64,000 nucleotides of DNA. Origin: Micavibrio sp. Lineage in GTDB: Bacteria; Pseudomonadota; Alphaproteobacteria; Micavibrionales; UBA2020. The stretch covers positions 62,001 through 126,000 of the forward strand of contig JAPWJZ010000009.1 of assembly GCA_028283745.1 (NCBI GenBank), in the 5' to 3' direction. Positions 44,201 to 53,136 of the stretch are shown piece after piece. The notes under the pieces are model-generated. The model was not told where the DNA came from. It did not search any database and saw only the letters and a program-made list of their open reading frames with translations. The stretch's first letter is position 1. Every line of letters begins with the position of its first letter. The translations under genes were made by a program, and so were the position numbers.

Positions 44201-44384
44201 TGCGGATAATGACTTGCGTATCTGTCAGGTCAGGAATGGCATCGAGCGGGGTTTTCTGGACTGCGATAATCCCCGAGACAAGCAGCACGACTGCGCCGAG
44301 CAGAACAAAAAAACGATTGGCAACCGACCAGTCAATAATTTTGGCGATGAAAGAGCGTGACGGGTCGTGGAGATCATTTTCCAT
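41250..44384 (-). CDS. cusA: CusA-type RND copper/silver efflux pump
   Basis: A 1044-residue inner-membrane RND transporter of the heavy-metal (HME) family. The helix-4 motif GAMVDASIVMVENAHRKL is the form assigned to Cu(I)/Ag(I) pumps. Other landmarks: PLDAIPDLTDTQVIIRTEWP at the start, RVRPKLMTVSVIILGLVPIF and the twelve-helix pattern. It takes metal from periplasm/cytoplasm and passes it through CusB. The ATG overlaps the cusB 3' end by 11 bases. No outer-membrane cusC is beside it; the TolC-type gene at 47727 may serve. Confidence 0.93.
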   Translation of the reverse strand: MENDLHDPSRSFIAKIIDWSVANRFFVLLGAVVLLVSGIIAVQKTPLDAIPDLTDTQVIIRTEWPGQAPQIIEDQVTYPLSTRMLSLPKAKVVRGFSMFGDSFIYVIFEDGVDMYWARSRVLEALSQVSSQLPAGARPQLGPDATGVGWVFQYALIDRSGKHDLQELRSLQDWFVRFDLATVKGVAEVASVGGFVKEYQVLVDPHQLHAYGIPLTDVIEAVRKANQETSGRTLEMAETEYMIRSFGYAKSVDDLKQVVLKAHKGTPVTVGDVARVVEGPAIRRGITELNGEGEAVGGIIVMRPGINALQVIHDIKERIAFIKKGLPEGVELRVVYDRSKLIEGSVNYLEQKLMEESLAVALVTLIFLLHFRSALVAIVTLPLGILAAFIIMAAQGITANIMSLGGIAIAIGAMVDASIVMVENAHRKLSTLEPGADKQAPLIQAAKEVGPGLFFSLLIITVSFLPVFALTGQSEKLFTPLAFTKTYAMAAASVLSITLVPVLMLWFVRGKIRQEKDNFINRFFIAIYQPILNGALRFPKITVALALIALVSTALPVMRLGSEFMPPLYEGDLLYMPMTVPGVSVTKAREILQVTNRMLKAIPEVEQVFGKAGRSESATDPAPLNMIETWVQLKPREQWRAGFTPQKLIAEMDEQVRLPGLRNIWGYPIKIRIDMLTTGIRTPIGVKVSGPDLEGIGKIAQQIEAMAKSVPGTRSALADRVQGGKYIEIVPNRHEIARYGIALGDVQEVIQTALGGVPLGESVQGRERYPIMVRYDRPFREHLDDLNDILVPAPDGGVVPLSSLADIHIADGPAMITSEDARLNGWVFIDIDIGDIGSYVASLQDKLKSISLPAGYSLKLSGQFEQMQEARQRLTIAVPATLLIILTLLYLHFGRWDRTLLIMLSVPFGVIGGFWGIWLAGYQMSVAVAVGFIALAGIAVETAIVMLIYLDHQMREHPPASHEAFLDNIRHGAVLRVRPKLMTVSVIILGLVPIFLTDGPGADVIRRIALPMVGGMVSTTILTLLLVPVLYAMYIHRQPTPALEL

Positions 44385-45582
44385 GATTCGTCCCCATATC
44401 CATGTCGCCGTCCTTATTTTCAGACGTGGGCATGGCTTTCATATCCATCCCCGGCATATCCGCCATACCCCCGCCGCTGAGATTGCTTTCGGCATCGAGC
44501 ATGAACTGGCCCGAGGTCACGACATACTGGTTTTCTGAAAGACCGGAAGTGATTTCTGTCATTCCGTCAGCGGTTATGCCAGTTTTCACCATGACAGGAC
44601 GGAAAGAGCCGCCGCCCGCATCTTCGATGATATAAGCGCCCATGCCGCTGTATAAAATAGCCTGTTCCGGCACGGCGAAACGCGATTGGCTATTGGCAGT
44701 AAACGTCACATCTACAGGCTCATCCGTTTTTAGCTTGCCCGCTGAGTTGTCCAGCACCAGCCGCACCATTCCTTCCTTGTTATCGGAATCGGCCATCGGG
44801 TAGATGTAATCCACCGTTGCCTTATATTGTTCGCCCGTCTGATTTATCGTAATGGTCGCGGGTGTACCAAGGGCCAAGAGCTGCAAATCCTTCAGCAGAA
44901 CATGCGCTTCTACCCATACTTGCGAGAAGTCCTGAATTGTCAGTATGACATTGCCTTCCGCAACGTAAGCTCCCCTACGGACATTCAGCATCGTAATGAT
45001 GCCATCGGCAGGAGCATGGAAGGGAACATTCTCGATGATTTCGCCCTGCTTCTTGAATTGCGCAATGGCCTGATCGTCCATGCCGAACAGTCGCAGCCGC
45101 TGTTCTGTCACGGCGGGCTTGAAGCCCGCTCTCAGGCCAGAAAGATATTCTGTTTCGACAGCGATTAGGTCAGGACTGTAAAAGGTAAGCAAAACGTCGC
45201 CTTTTTTAAACGCATCACCAATTGCGCTGGCATTGAGTTCTTTTATCCAGCCGCCCTTGCGCAGAGAGAGTTGATATTCATTACGCGTATTCGGAGTAAT
45301 GCGGCCATAGCTGTGGAGGGTTTTTCCAAACTCGTGATGGGAGGCTTTGGCGGTTTTGACGCCGAGCGCCTGCATATAGGCAGGAGATATGTTGATGGTA
45401 TCTTTGCCGGATTTATCCGGCTTTTTTTCTTCCGATGCCGGCACCAGCTCCATTCCGCAAATCGGGCAATGGTCGCCCTGCTTGCCGTGGACGAAAGGAT
45501 GCATTGGACAGATATAATCCTCTGCTGCCATAGCAGGCATTACAAACGACAGAAACATAAATACAAAAGCTAAAACGCGCAC
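44374..45582 (-). CDS. cusB: CusB-type membrane-fusion protein
   Basis: A 402-residue periplasmic adaptor linking the RND pump to the outer membrane. Signal peptide FVFMFLSFVMPAMA; then a heavy-metal-binding domain YICPMHPFVHGKQGDHCPIC and GMELVP; barrel-sandwich and beta-barrel domains (LRKGGWIKELNASAIGDAFK, YSPDLIAVETEYL); and a Met/Asp-rich tail (MADMPGMDMKAMPTSE) likely binding copper. It directly precedes cusA. Confidence 0.92.
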   Translation of the reverse strand: MRVLAFVFMFLSFVMPAMAAEDYICPMHPFVHGKQGDHCPICGMELVPASEEKKPDKSGKDTINISPAYMQALGVKTAKASHHEFGKTLHSYGRITPNTRNEYQLSLRKGGWIKELNASAIGDAFKKGDVLLTFYSPDLIAVETEYLSGLRAGFKPAVTEQRLRLFGMDDQAIAQFKKQGEIIENVPFHAPADGIITMLNVRRGAYVAEGNVILTIQDFSQVWVEAHVLLKDLQLLALGTPATITINQTGEQYKATVDYIYPMADSDNKEGMVRLVLDNSAGKLKTDEPVDVTFTANSQSRFAVPEQAILYSGMGAYIIEDAGGGSFRPVMVKTGITADGMTEITSGLSENQYVVTSGQFMLDAESNLSGGGMADMPGMDMKAMPTSENKDGDMDMGTNHGK

Positions 45583-45626
45583 GGTAAATCTCCCTTTCTT
45601 GAGAATTCAAAGAAAAAGAACCGTGC

Positions 45627-45995
45627 TCAAATGCGGAGGCGCTGTGTGGAGAGGTAAATGGGGGGAGTGTTTGAGAGGTGATAACTTAAAGGCGGCGCTC
45701 TAATCCCATGCTGGCTTACAGTCACCGCAAAAACCAATTGTGGAACTTCCGTCAGTACAAACAAATCATGCGAATGCATAACTGGCTTCTTCAGGACGAT
45801 ATGATCAGCAACGCCTTGCAGGTCGATACCGGAACAGTCTTTGAAAAACTTGACCCCCGTTTCGTGAGGGCATTTAGGGCAGCATGGCATGTCCATCGAA
45901 ACAGTTTTCGACGCTGGATGACACAAAATGCCCGCACACGCCAAACTTGGCGTGAGCATTACGAGAACCAGCAATGTGAGCAATAGCCGTTTCAT
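45627..45995 (-). CDS. Small exported Cys-rich protein before cusB
   Basis: A 122-residue protein with a signal peptide ending PSLACAG. The mature part has CHPASKTVSMDMPCCPKCPHE, a dense Cys/Met/His patch suited to copper. It lies 44 bases upstream of cusB on the same strand. Possibly a periplasmic copper scavenger; family not recognised. Confidence 0.65.
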   Translation of the reverse strand: MKRLLLTLLVLVMLTPSLACAGILCHPASKTVSMDMPCCPKCPHETGVKFFKDCSGIDLQGVADHIVLKKPVMHSHDLFVLTEVPQLVFAVTVSQHGIRAPPLSYHLSNTPPIYLSTQRLRI

Positions 45996-46270
45996 GGTTT
46001 CAAACCTAGTTCATTATAACATCGGATAGGAGAAATATTTGTTAAAGCAATACCGCGTTGATTTAATAGACTTTATTGGGCAAATTACAATTTCTTAACT
46101 TAATGGGTGTGACCTGCCCCGCCGTCTCTTCGGCATGTGTGAAGGATGGACAACCGGGCAGGCCACAACTTCAGTTTACTAATGAAATATTAAGGAAGCC
46201 TTCACCTAATCGCAAGCTGCCGTTGCCAGAGCTAGTGCAAGATTATTGATTGAAAGAGGATGCCCCAGTT

Positions 46271-46777
46271 CTATTCCAGAGCTTTCAATTTACTCTTCAT
46301 CTGGTCGATCTCGGATTGCTGATTTGAAATGATGTTCTGGCACAGCTTCTTGATTTCTGCGTCTTCTATGGGAGCTTCCTTGCACATCAGAACCGCTGCC
46401 GCATGATGGGGAATCATTGATTTCAGGAACTGGATGTCTGAAATTGCAGTCTGTTGCCTGATAAACATGAAAGACGCCGCCAGTACAATTACACTGATAG
46501 CAATAATAACGGCATTCAATCTCTTGTTTGCGTACATTGCGCGCATTACAAAAATTTCAATCCCGATCATTGGAGCCGTCATTAGGGCTGCCATATAAAA
46601 CTGATTAAAATTCGGATAGACGTTGGAAATCGAATCCGCCATGGAGTACATGAGGACATACATCGAAACAAAGGACAGACCCGCCATGATGAGGAGATGG
46701 CTATAATGTCCATTATGCATTTTGGACATGCTTTCCGATTTTCCCTCATGCATTGGGGAATTTGGAGTGTGTTTCAT
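46271..46777 (-). CDS. DUF305 membrane protein
   Basis: A 168-residue protein. A His/Met-rich N-terminus (MHEGKSESMSKMHNGHYSHL) precedes three membrane helices. The C-terminal DUF305 part, FLKSMIPHHAAAVLMCKEA, then LCQNIISNQQSEIDQMKS, carries the MIPHH metal motif. DUF305 (ferritin-like CopM) proteins bind Cu in the periplasm. It follows the second DUF305 gene after 10 bases; start codon choice is uncertain. Confidence 0.8.
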   Translation of the reverse strand: MKHTPNSPMHEGKSESMSKMHNGHYSHLLIMAGLSFVSMYVLMYSMADSISNVYPNFNQFYMAALMTAPMIGIEIFVMRAMYANKRLNAVIIAISVIVLAASFMFIRQQTAISDIQFLKSMIPHHAAAVLMCKEAPIEDAEIKKLCQNIISNQQSEIDQMKSKLKALE

Positions 46778-46787
46778 TTGTCTGACT

Positions 46788-47096
46788 TTATTGGTGTTCC
46801 TTCAACCACTCTTTCATGGTGGTAATTTCCCGCTTTTGGGCGTCTATGACCTTCTGCGCCATATCTTTAGCGGCAGCATCCTTGCCATTTTTAAGCTCAG
46901 TTTCGGCCATTTCCAGAGCCATCTGGTGGTGCGGGATCATGCTCCGTATGAAATCCACATCAGCATTGCCAGTATTGGACATCGACATGCATTTTTTCAT
47001 GTCCATCGTTTTGTCATGAGCATAAGCGTTTGGGACTGCTGTAACGCCCAGCAACGCCAAAGCACATATGAACATCGGAATTTTAATTGTTTTCAT
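46788..47096 (-). CDS. Periplasmic DUF305 (CopM-like) protein
   Basis: A 102-residue protein. Signal peptide MKTIKIPMFICALALLGVTA with cleavage after AYA. The mature protein is a short DUF305 domain: DKTMDMKKCMSM, then FIRSMIPHHQMALEMAETEL and AKDMAQKVIDAQKREIT. The His-His/Met ligands are those used for Cu binding in CopM-type proteins. Together with the membrane DUF305 gene it forms an operon divergent from the 47255 gene. Confidence 0.83.
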   Translation of the reverse strand: MKTIKIPMFICALALLGVTAVPNAYAHDKTMDMKKCMSMSNTGNADVDFIRSMIPHHQMALEMAETELKNGKDAAAKDMAQKVIDAQKREITTMKEWLKEHQ

Positions 47097-47209
47097 GACT
47101 GTATTCCCCTTGCTTTTCCATAAATTTAATAATTGAACTACTGCCTACCCAAACGGTAAACTTCTGGCAAAGTTCCCTAAGATTGCTTAAACCCCGCAAC
47201 AGCAATTTT

Positions 47210-47248
47210 ATTAACACTTGGTAATTGTTAATAAATTATCTATATAAT
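47210..47248 (+). promoter_or_regulatory. Promoter and inverted repeat before the Cys-rich gene
   Basis: ATTAACA (47210-47216) and TGTTAAT (47226-47232) form 7-bp perfect arms with a 9-base spacer. TATAAT lies at 47243-47248. The ATG follows at 47255, six bases after the -10, so the message is probably leaderless. The repeat covers the -35 zone and may be a metal-regulator operator. Confidence 0.55.
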
Positions 47249-47254
47249 CGTCTT

Positions 47255-47626
47255 ATGCGAGTTTCGCTTTTTAAAATCGTGGCGTTATTTTTATTGGTCG
47301 GGCTGATGCTGTGGCATCCGAAAGCCGCGCAAGCGCACGAATTCGAAAGTGAAGGATATACCGTCGCGCATCAGAGTCGTGATGCTGCACCCGCAGCCGC
47401 CCAAACATCAGAAGTTCGAGTTTTCGCGGCAATGCCACAGAGCCACAATAAATGCCATGGCACTTGCTGCACCTCGGGAGGCATGTGCTGTTCTTCTGCC
47501 GCTTTAGAGCACTTCACAAGCGACTTTTTATTTCCGGCTATGAACATTTTTACTGCTTTTTCTGAGCAGTCTCTTCCCCAAGGGCCGCCCTTCTCCCTTT
47601 TACGCCCTCCAAAATTCTCCGCATAA
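47255..47626 (+). CDS. Small exported Cys-rich protein, first gene of CzcCBA-like cluster
   Basis: About 123 residues. Signal peptide (FKIVALFLLVGLMLWHPKAA) followed by a His/Ala part and a Cys cluster HNKCHGTCCTSGGMCC (six Cys counting nearby). It resembles, in layout only, small metal-responsive proteins heading metal efflux operons. The following tolC-like gene starts 100 bases on. Unknown family. Confidence 0.6.
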   Translation: MRVSLFKIVALFLLVGLMLWHPKAAQAHEFESEGYTVAHQSRDAAPAAAQTSEVRVFAAMPQSHNKCHGTCCTSGGMCCSSAALEHFTSDFLFPAMNIFTAFSEQSLPQGPPFSLLRPPKFSA

Positions 47627-47726
47627 TTTTCTGAACTGGCTTTCTGTAAGTGGCAGACCGCAAGGATAATCCCTGCGGGACGCAGCGGTCAGCAGCCAAA
47701 TCAGTTCTATCGTTGCGGAGATTCTT

Positions 47727-48968
47727 ATGTTTCAAAAATTTGCTTGTTTATTAGTCGTATTAGTGTCGTTCGCCCTGCCTGCGGCGGCTCTTGCAGAGCC
47801 GGGAATCTCGCTGGACGCCTACATAGAAAAAACTATGACGCATAGTCCGCAAGCGGCGGTTACTATGGCGGAAATCCAAGGCATCGAAGCCAACGCCACA
47901 GAAGCAGAGCAGCGCAACAATCCCACTTTACAGGCGGATATAACATCATTCAGAAGCGGAACAGGCAGGGAATTAGAAGTCGAATTAGAACAGCCGCTGC
48001 GCGGTTCTGATTTTGGCTCCCGAACCAAATATGCCCGCGCCATAAGAGCGACAAAGAACGCTGAACAAAAAGCCAAGCTGCTTGCTCTTTCACATGATGC
48101 TACCCGTGCCTACACGGATTTGTGGTTGGCGCAGGAAAAGCTTGCTCTGGTCGGCCGTCTTACGACTGATGCACGGCGGCAGATCAAAATCGTCAATAGC
48201 TCTGTTGCAAATGGAACTGGCGATAGCGCCGAAGCCAAAATTCTTTCAACGGAAATAGCAGAATTGGAGCTACAGAAATCTTCCTTATCCGCTGAACGCC
48301 GGACTCTGCTGAATGCTTTTATACGTCTGGCGGGACTGGCAGCAAGTGAGTACCAACTCGCCACGCCGCCCGCTCGGGAACTGCCGAATGCCGATCTACT
48401 GATTAAATTGGCTTCCAACGAAGCCTCCGCCCGCGCACTTCTGGCGGGACGCCGGGGAATTGCGGAGCGGCGTCTTGCGACCGCGCAGGCTGACGCGGCA
48501 TTGCCTGAAATTACGCCACGAGCCGTTCTGAGAAAGGACTTTTCTAATGATAGTGATTCTGTGCTGGTCGGCGTTCGCGTTGCGTTGCCTATATGGTCGC
48601 GTAATGAGGCGGAAGTCATACGGGCAAAAGCAGACTATGAATCGACCAGCAGCGCGTTACGCGCTTTGGAAGAAAACAATTTTCCCATTGTCCTTAAAAA
48701 CGCATGGCAAGCAGCCAAGGATAACGAAAAGATTGCCCGCCAGTATCGCACCGCCATTGTTCCTGGCTGGCGTGAGGTTGAAAAACTTACCGAAAGCAGG
48801 CTTGGCGTAGGACAAGCCAGTATTTTTGACCTCTGGCAGGCTCGAACTAAAGTCTTCGACAGCGAAACAAAGGGACTTGAAGCACGTCGTAGTTCAGTTG
48901 AGTCCGTTCTAACCCTCGAAAACCTTACTGGCATTGCGTTCAACGGCACAGCCATGAAGGGAGATTGA
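47727..48968 (+). CDS. CzcC/TolC-type outer-membrane efflux protein
   Basis: A 413-residue outer-membrane channel component. Signal peptide FACLLVVLVSFALPAAALA; then two copies of the OEP helical repeat, with EAEQRNNPTLQADITSF and the coil SARRTLLNAFIRLAGLA-like region. GGAG lies before the ATG. It overlaps closely with the adaptor gene and probably forms the outer exit for the adjacent RND pump, possibly also for CusAB. Confidence 0.85.
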   Translation: MFQKFACLLVVLVSFALPAAALAEPGISLDAYIEKTMTHSPQAAVTMAEIQGIEANATEAEQRNNPTLQADITSFRSGTGRELEVELEQPLRGSDFGSRTKYARAIRATKNAEQKAKLLALSHDATRAYTDLWLAQEKLALVGRLTTDARRQIKIVNSSVANGTGDSAEAKILSTEIAELELQKSSLSAERRTLLNAFIRLAGLAASEYQLATPPARELPNADLLIKLASNEASARALLAGRRGIAERRLATAQADAALPEITPRAVLRKDFSNDSDSVLVGVRVALPIWSRNEAEVIRAKADYESTSSALRALEENNFPIVLKNAWQAAKDNEKIARQYRTAIVPGWREVEKLTESRLGVGQASIFDLWQARTKVFDSETKGLEARRSSVESVLTLENLTGIAFNGTAMKGD

Positions 48969-48970
48969 CT

Positions 48971-49912
48971 ATGAAAGAACTCTATCGAAACATGAAATTG
49001 TTTCCCGTACTTTTGGTCATGCTGGCCCTGTCAACGAATGCATTCGCGCACGGCGGGGAAATTGAAGTAGGCAGCGGCGCTCGTGGCCCTGTTCATCTGA
49101 GTAAAGAACAACAAGCAGCAATAGACGTAAAAACGGCGGTCGCGGAATCGCGCTCGATGGCAAGCCTCCTGAATATTAATGGAGAGGCGCAATTGCTTCC
49201 CGACCATCAGGCAGATATCGACGTAAAATTCAGCGGCCAGATTAAGCAAGTCTATGCGAATCTCGGAGATACGGTGCAAGTCGGCCAGCGGCTGGCATTA
49301 GTTGAGGGTCGCCTGATTGGCAGCAACGACGTAACAATTGTCGCGCCTGTCAGCGGCGTGATTGATGCCCGCCATATAACTCTCGGGCAGGGCGTCGAAC
49401 CGGGTACTAAACTTTTTCATATCAGCGACCGCGCGCAAATGCTGATTGTCGGAAAGGTGTATGAGGAATCACTGTCTAAAATCGCAGTAGGCCAAGACGC
49501 CCGCGTACACTTTCTCGCTTATCCAGAGAAGGCGCTCCAAGGAAAAGTGACTTTACTGGAACCCAATCTCGATGCGTCAAGCCGCACAGTAAAAATATGG
49601 ATTCAATTGGAGAACCCGGACGGGTTGCTTGTTCCTAATATGTTTGCGCATGTCGGTATTGTCCTGCGGAAAAACGACGCTGCACTGACGATTCCCAATG
49701 ATGCAATCATCGAAGCCGGTGGGGAAAAGTTTGTATTTGTTCGTAGCGGCGATACCTTCAACCGCGTCGAAGTCACGGTAGGGGCATCCGACGACGAATA
49801 TACCGAAGTTACAGACGGACTCGTGCCGGGTGATGAAGTTGCAACGCAAGGCAGTCGCCAGATTTATACCATGTGGCTTACTGGCGGACAGATGAAGTCG
49901 GAGGATGATTAA
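48971..49912 (+). CDS. CzcB-type membrane-fusion protein
   Basis: A 313-residue adaptor. The ATG at 48971 has AAGGGAG seven bases before; a TTG at 48965 overlaps the previous stop. Signal peptide to AFAHGGE; lipoyl/barrel segments DVKFSGQIKQVYANLGDTVQ and VSGVIDARHITLGQGVEPG; then the beta-barrel and membrane-proximal domain. It lacks the heavy-metal-binding CPMHP module seen in the CusB of this element. Confidence 0.87.
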   Translation: MKELYRNMKLFPVLLVMLALSTNAFAHGGEIEVGSGARGPVHLSKEQQAAIDVKTAVAESRSMASLLNINGEAQLLPDHQADIDVKFSGQIKQVYANLGDTVQVGQRLALVEGRLIGSNDVTIVAPVSGVIDARHITLGQGVEPGTKLFHISDRAQMLIVGKVYEESLSKIAVGQDARVHFLAYPEKALQGKVTLLEPNLDASSRTVKIWIQLENPDGLLVPNMFAHVGIVLRKNDAALTIPNDAIIEAGGEKFVFVRSGDTFNRVEVTVGASDDEYTEVTDGLVPGDEVATQGSRQIYTMWLTGGQMKSEDD

Positions 49913-49914
49913 TC

Positions 49915-52900
49915 ATGATCAGCCGCCTGATTGCTTGGTCATTATATAACCGCCTCCTTATTATTGCGGCTACTTTGACTTTGTTCATTGCATGCGGCTA
50001 TGCGTTGCAGCGCATGTCTATCGACGTTTTTCCCGAATTTGCGCCCCCGCAGGTAGTGATACAGACCGAAGCGCCGGGAATGGCTCCTGTAGAAGTTGAA
50101 TCATTGATAACTTACCCGCTCGAAAGCGCCATCAACGGCACACCCGGAGTCGTCAATGTGCGGTCGAAAACTTCCGTGGGCTTATCGACAATAACCATTG
50201 TATTCGATGCTGGCAGCGACGTTTATCTTGATCGCCAGCTTATCAATGAACGAATCCAGAATGTGGCGGGAGTCCTGCCGTCAACCGCCAAGCTTCCCGT
50301 CATGCTGCCTGTGACCTCTGCCGTTGGCTGGCTCATTAAATATGCTCTGGTGAGCGATACTCTTTCGCCCGAAGAATTGCGAACTTTGTCCGATTGGGAA
50401 ATCCGGCCTCGCATTCTTGCATTAGGAGGTATTGCGTCCGTCGTTTCAATCGGCGGGGAGGTTAAGCAATATCAGGTTCGACTAGACCCGAACCGCCTTC
50501 TGGCCTATCAGATCAGCGCGGAAGAAGTCCGGGGTGCATTGGCAAAGTCCAATATCAACGTCCCCGGCGCATTTCTCCAGCGTCCGGGCCAAGAACTGAT
50601 AATCGGCGCTATCGGGCGCGTTTCCTCGTTGGATGATGTCGGAAACACAGTCATTGTTATTCGTAACGGAACTCCGATCACCATTGCGAATGTCGCAGAA
50701 GTCGGTTTCGGCGGCGAAATCAAGCGGGGCGACGGCGCATTTGCAATGAAGAACGCCGTCATAGGTACTGTATCGAAGGCTTATGGCGCTGACACCCTTA
50801 CGACCACATACAAGGTGGAACAGGCTCTTGCCGACATTAAGGGACGCCTTCCGGCTGGCGTCCAAATGGATACGGAAGTTTTCCGTCAGGCCAATTTCAT
50901 CGAAACCGCAATCCACAACCTTAATGTGTCCCTCATTGAAGGGGCGCTTATCGTTATCGCTGTCCTGTTTCTCTTCCTGATGAACTGGCGGGCTTCCTTC
51001 ATTACTTTCCTGTCCATGCCAGCCTCCTTTGCGGGAGGTATCTTGGCAATGCACATGTTTGGCGTTGGCATTAACTCAATGACGCTGGGTGGGTTGGCGA
51101 TTGCAATTGGCGAGGTCGTTGATAACGGAATTATTACAGTCGAGAACGTGGTTCGCAGATTACGCCTGAACCGCAATTCAGCTAATCCCGCGCCAGCGAT
51201 GGAAATAGTATTCGACTCTGTGCAGGAAATTCTCAATTCTGTAGTTTATGCGACGTTGATTGTAATACTGATTTTTCTGCCAATATTCTTTCTTCAAAAC
51301 CTCGCAGGAAGAATTTTTAGTCCTTTGGGGGTCAGCTACATCGCCTCAGTCACGGCCTCGCTGGTTGTAGCCGTGACAATGGTTCCCGCTCTTTGCTACT
51401 TCTTTCTGGTGCGCGGCGATGAAAAACGACTTGATGATAATATCGTGCTGCTGCCGAATGAAGGCCGGGGGGCATTGAAGCATCAAGCGCACATATCAGG
51501 CGGCAGTCACCACGAGCAGGAAACACGCTTTGCGCTATGGCTTAAACGCAATTTTCTGCGCTTGCTTAATCTGTCATTGCGCGGATTTTGGGCAGTTGTT
51601 TTCTTGTCCGTCATAATGCTGGCATCGGCTCTTGCTTTGGTGCCGTCGTTTGGCTTCTCTTTTCTCCCTGAATTTCGTGAGGGAAATTATATTATCGCCA
51701 TGACCACCTTGCCGGGAACTTCACTTGAAGAATCCATGCGACTTGGCGCACTGGTGCGCAAAGACTTGCTTAAATATCCCCAAGTTGTGTCGATAGATCA
51801 ACGTGCAGGCCGCAGCGAACTGGACGAGGACGCGCAGCCGCCCAATTTCAGCGAATTTGATGTTCGCCTTGATTTTGCCAAAGATAAAAATATGGCCGCC
51901 GATGTGCTTATCAGGAAGATACGCGAAGACCTCGCGCAAATTCCCGGCGTTGTATTCAACGTAGGACAGTTCATTGCGCACCGCATGGACGAGGTGCAGT
52001 CTGGCGTCCGCTCCCAAGTAGCGGTAAAACTCTATGGTGATGATTTATCCAAACTCTATCAAATAGGGCAGCAAGTTCAGGATTTATTACATGGCGTAAA
52101 TGGAGCCGTGGATATAAATCTGGAGCAGCAAATCAATGTTCCTCAAGTGACTATCAAGATTAACCGCGTCAAAGCAGCGCGTTACGGAGTTGCCGTGGGT
52201 GATGTTGCACAAGATGTTCAGATGGCGCTGAATGGAGAAACCGTTTCGAGCATATTGGAGCAACGCCGTACTTTTGACTTATATGTACGTCTGGCGAATT
52301 CCGCCCGGAATAGCGTAGAGACAATAGGCGAACTGCCGATTGATGCACCGGGCATAAACTCTGAGGGACGTGCCACGATTCCCTTGCGAGAGGTTGCGGA
52401 CGTAAATATTTCTGACGAGCCTTATTCTGTTAACCGGGAGAATGTGCAGCGCCTCATCGTAATCGGCTTTAATGTTCAAGAGCGCGATCTGGCGAGTGTT
52501 ATCAAGGAAACGCAATCCAAAATCGCCGCGAAAGTTAAATTGCCGCCGGGATACTACATTGAGTATGGGGGCCAGTTCCAGAGCCAGCAGGAGGCAAACC
52601 GGACGCTGTTAAGCTTCGGGGCGCTTGCCCTGCTTGGTGCCGTGCTGCTTCTCTATAAGGTATTCGGCACCTTCCGCGAGGCGTTTTTGGTCTTGTTTAA
52701 CCTTCCGCTTGCGATGATTGGCGGGATTGTTGCGTTGTATTTGGCTGGCGGCAATATGAGCGTCGCGGCTGTAATCGGATTCATAACGCTCTTCGGAATC
52801 GCCACACGTAATGGCATCATTCTGGTGACGCATTACAATCAGTTGCGCAAGGAAGGAATACCCTTACAGGAAGTCGTAGTGCAAGGCACTTTAGACCGCC

Positions 52901-53136
52901 TGATTCCCGTGCTCATGACGGCAGCAACGGCAGCACTCGGGCTAATTCCCCTGTTATGGGGGTCGCCAGTCGGCAAGGAACTTGAACAACCGCTTGCGCA
53001 AGTTGTATTGGGCGGACTTTTTACATCGACTTTTTTGAACATGGTTGTAGTTCCGACAGTCTACAACCGCATCGAGCAATGGCACGAGAAACGCCACGGC
53101 CATCCTATCCCTAAACCCGTACAAATGGAGACTTAA
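49915..53136 (+). CDS. CzcA-like RND heavy-metal efflux pump
   Basis: A 1073-residue RND pump. Starts MISRLIAWSLYNRLLIIAAT, with MSIDVFPEFAPPQVVIQTEA. The helix-4 motif is GEVVDNGIITVENVVRRL, unlike the Czc (DFG...) or Cus (GAMVDA...) forms; it fits the HME3-like class with uncertain divalent substrate. The large periplasmic loops and FGIATRNGIILVTHYN near the end are typical. Its ATG has GGAGGA eight bases upstream. Together with 47727 and 48971 it makes a complete tripartite pump. Confidence 0.88.
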   Translation: MISRLIAWSLYNRLLIIAATLTLFIACGYALQRMSIDVFPEFAPPQVVIQTEAPGMAPVEVESLITYPLESAINGTPGVVNVRSKTSVGLSTITIVFDAGSDVYLDRQLINERIQNVAGVLPSTAKLPVMLPVTSAVGWLIKYALVSDTLSPEELRTLSDWEIRPRILALGGIASVVSIGGEVKQYQVRLDPNRLLAYQISAEEVRGALAKSNINVPGAFLQRPGQELIIGAIGRVSSLDDVGNTVIVIRNGTPITIANVAEVGFGGEIKRGDGAFAMKNAVIGTVSKAYGADTLTTTYKVEQALADIKGRLPAGVQMDTEVFRQANFIETAIHNLNVSLIEGALIVIAVLFLFLMNWRASFITFLSMPASFAGGILAMHMFGVGINSMTLGGLAIAIGEVVDNGIITVENVVRRLRLNRNSANPAPAMEIVFDSVQEILNSVVYATLIVILIFLPIFFLQNLAGRIFSPLGVSYIASVTASLVVAVTMVPALCYFFLVRGDEKRLDDNIVLLPNEGRGALKHQAHISGGSHHEQETRFALWLKRNFLRLLNLSLRGFWAVVFLSVIMLASALALVPSFGFSFLPEFREGNYIIAMTTLPGTSLEESMRLGALVRKDLLKYPQVVSIDQRAGRSELDEDAQPPNFSEFDVRLDFAKDKNMAADVLIRKIREDLAQIPGVVFNVGQFIAHRMDEVQSGVRSQVAVKLYGDDLSKLYQIGQQVQDLLHGVNGAVDINLEQQINVPQVTIKINRVKAARYGVAVGDVAQDVQMALNGETVSSILEQRRTFDLYVRLANSARNSVETIGELPIDAPGINSEGRATIPLREVADVNISDEPYSVNRENVQRLIVIGFNVQERDLASVIKETQSKIAAKVKLPPGYYIEYGGQFQSQQEANRTLLSFGALALLGAVLLLYKVFGTFREAFLVLFNLPLAMIGGIVALYLAGGNMSVAAVIGFITLFGIATRNGIILVTHYNQLRKEGIPLQEVVVQGTLDRLIPVLMTAATAALGLIPLLWGSPVGKELEQPLAQVVLGGLFTSTFLNMVVVPTVYNRIEQWHEKRHGHPIPKPVQMET

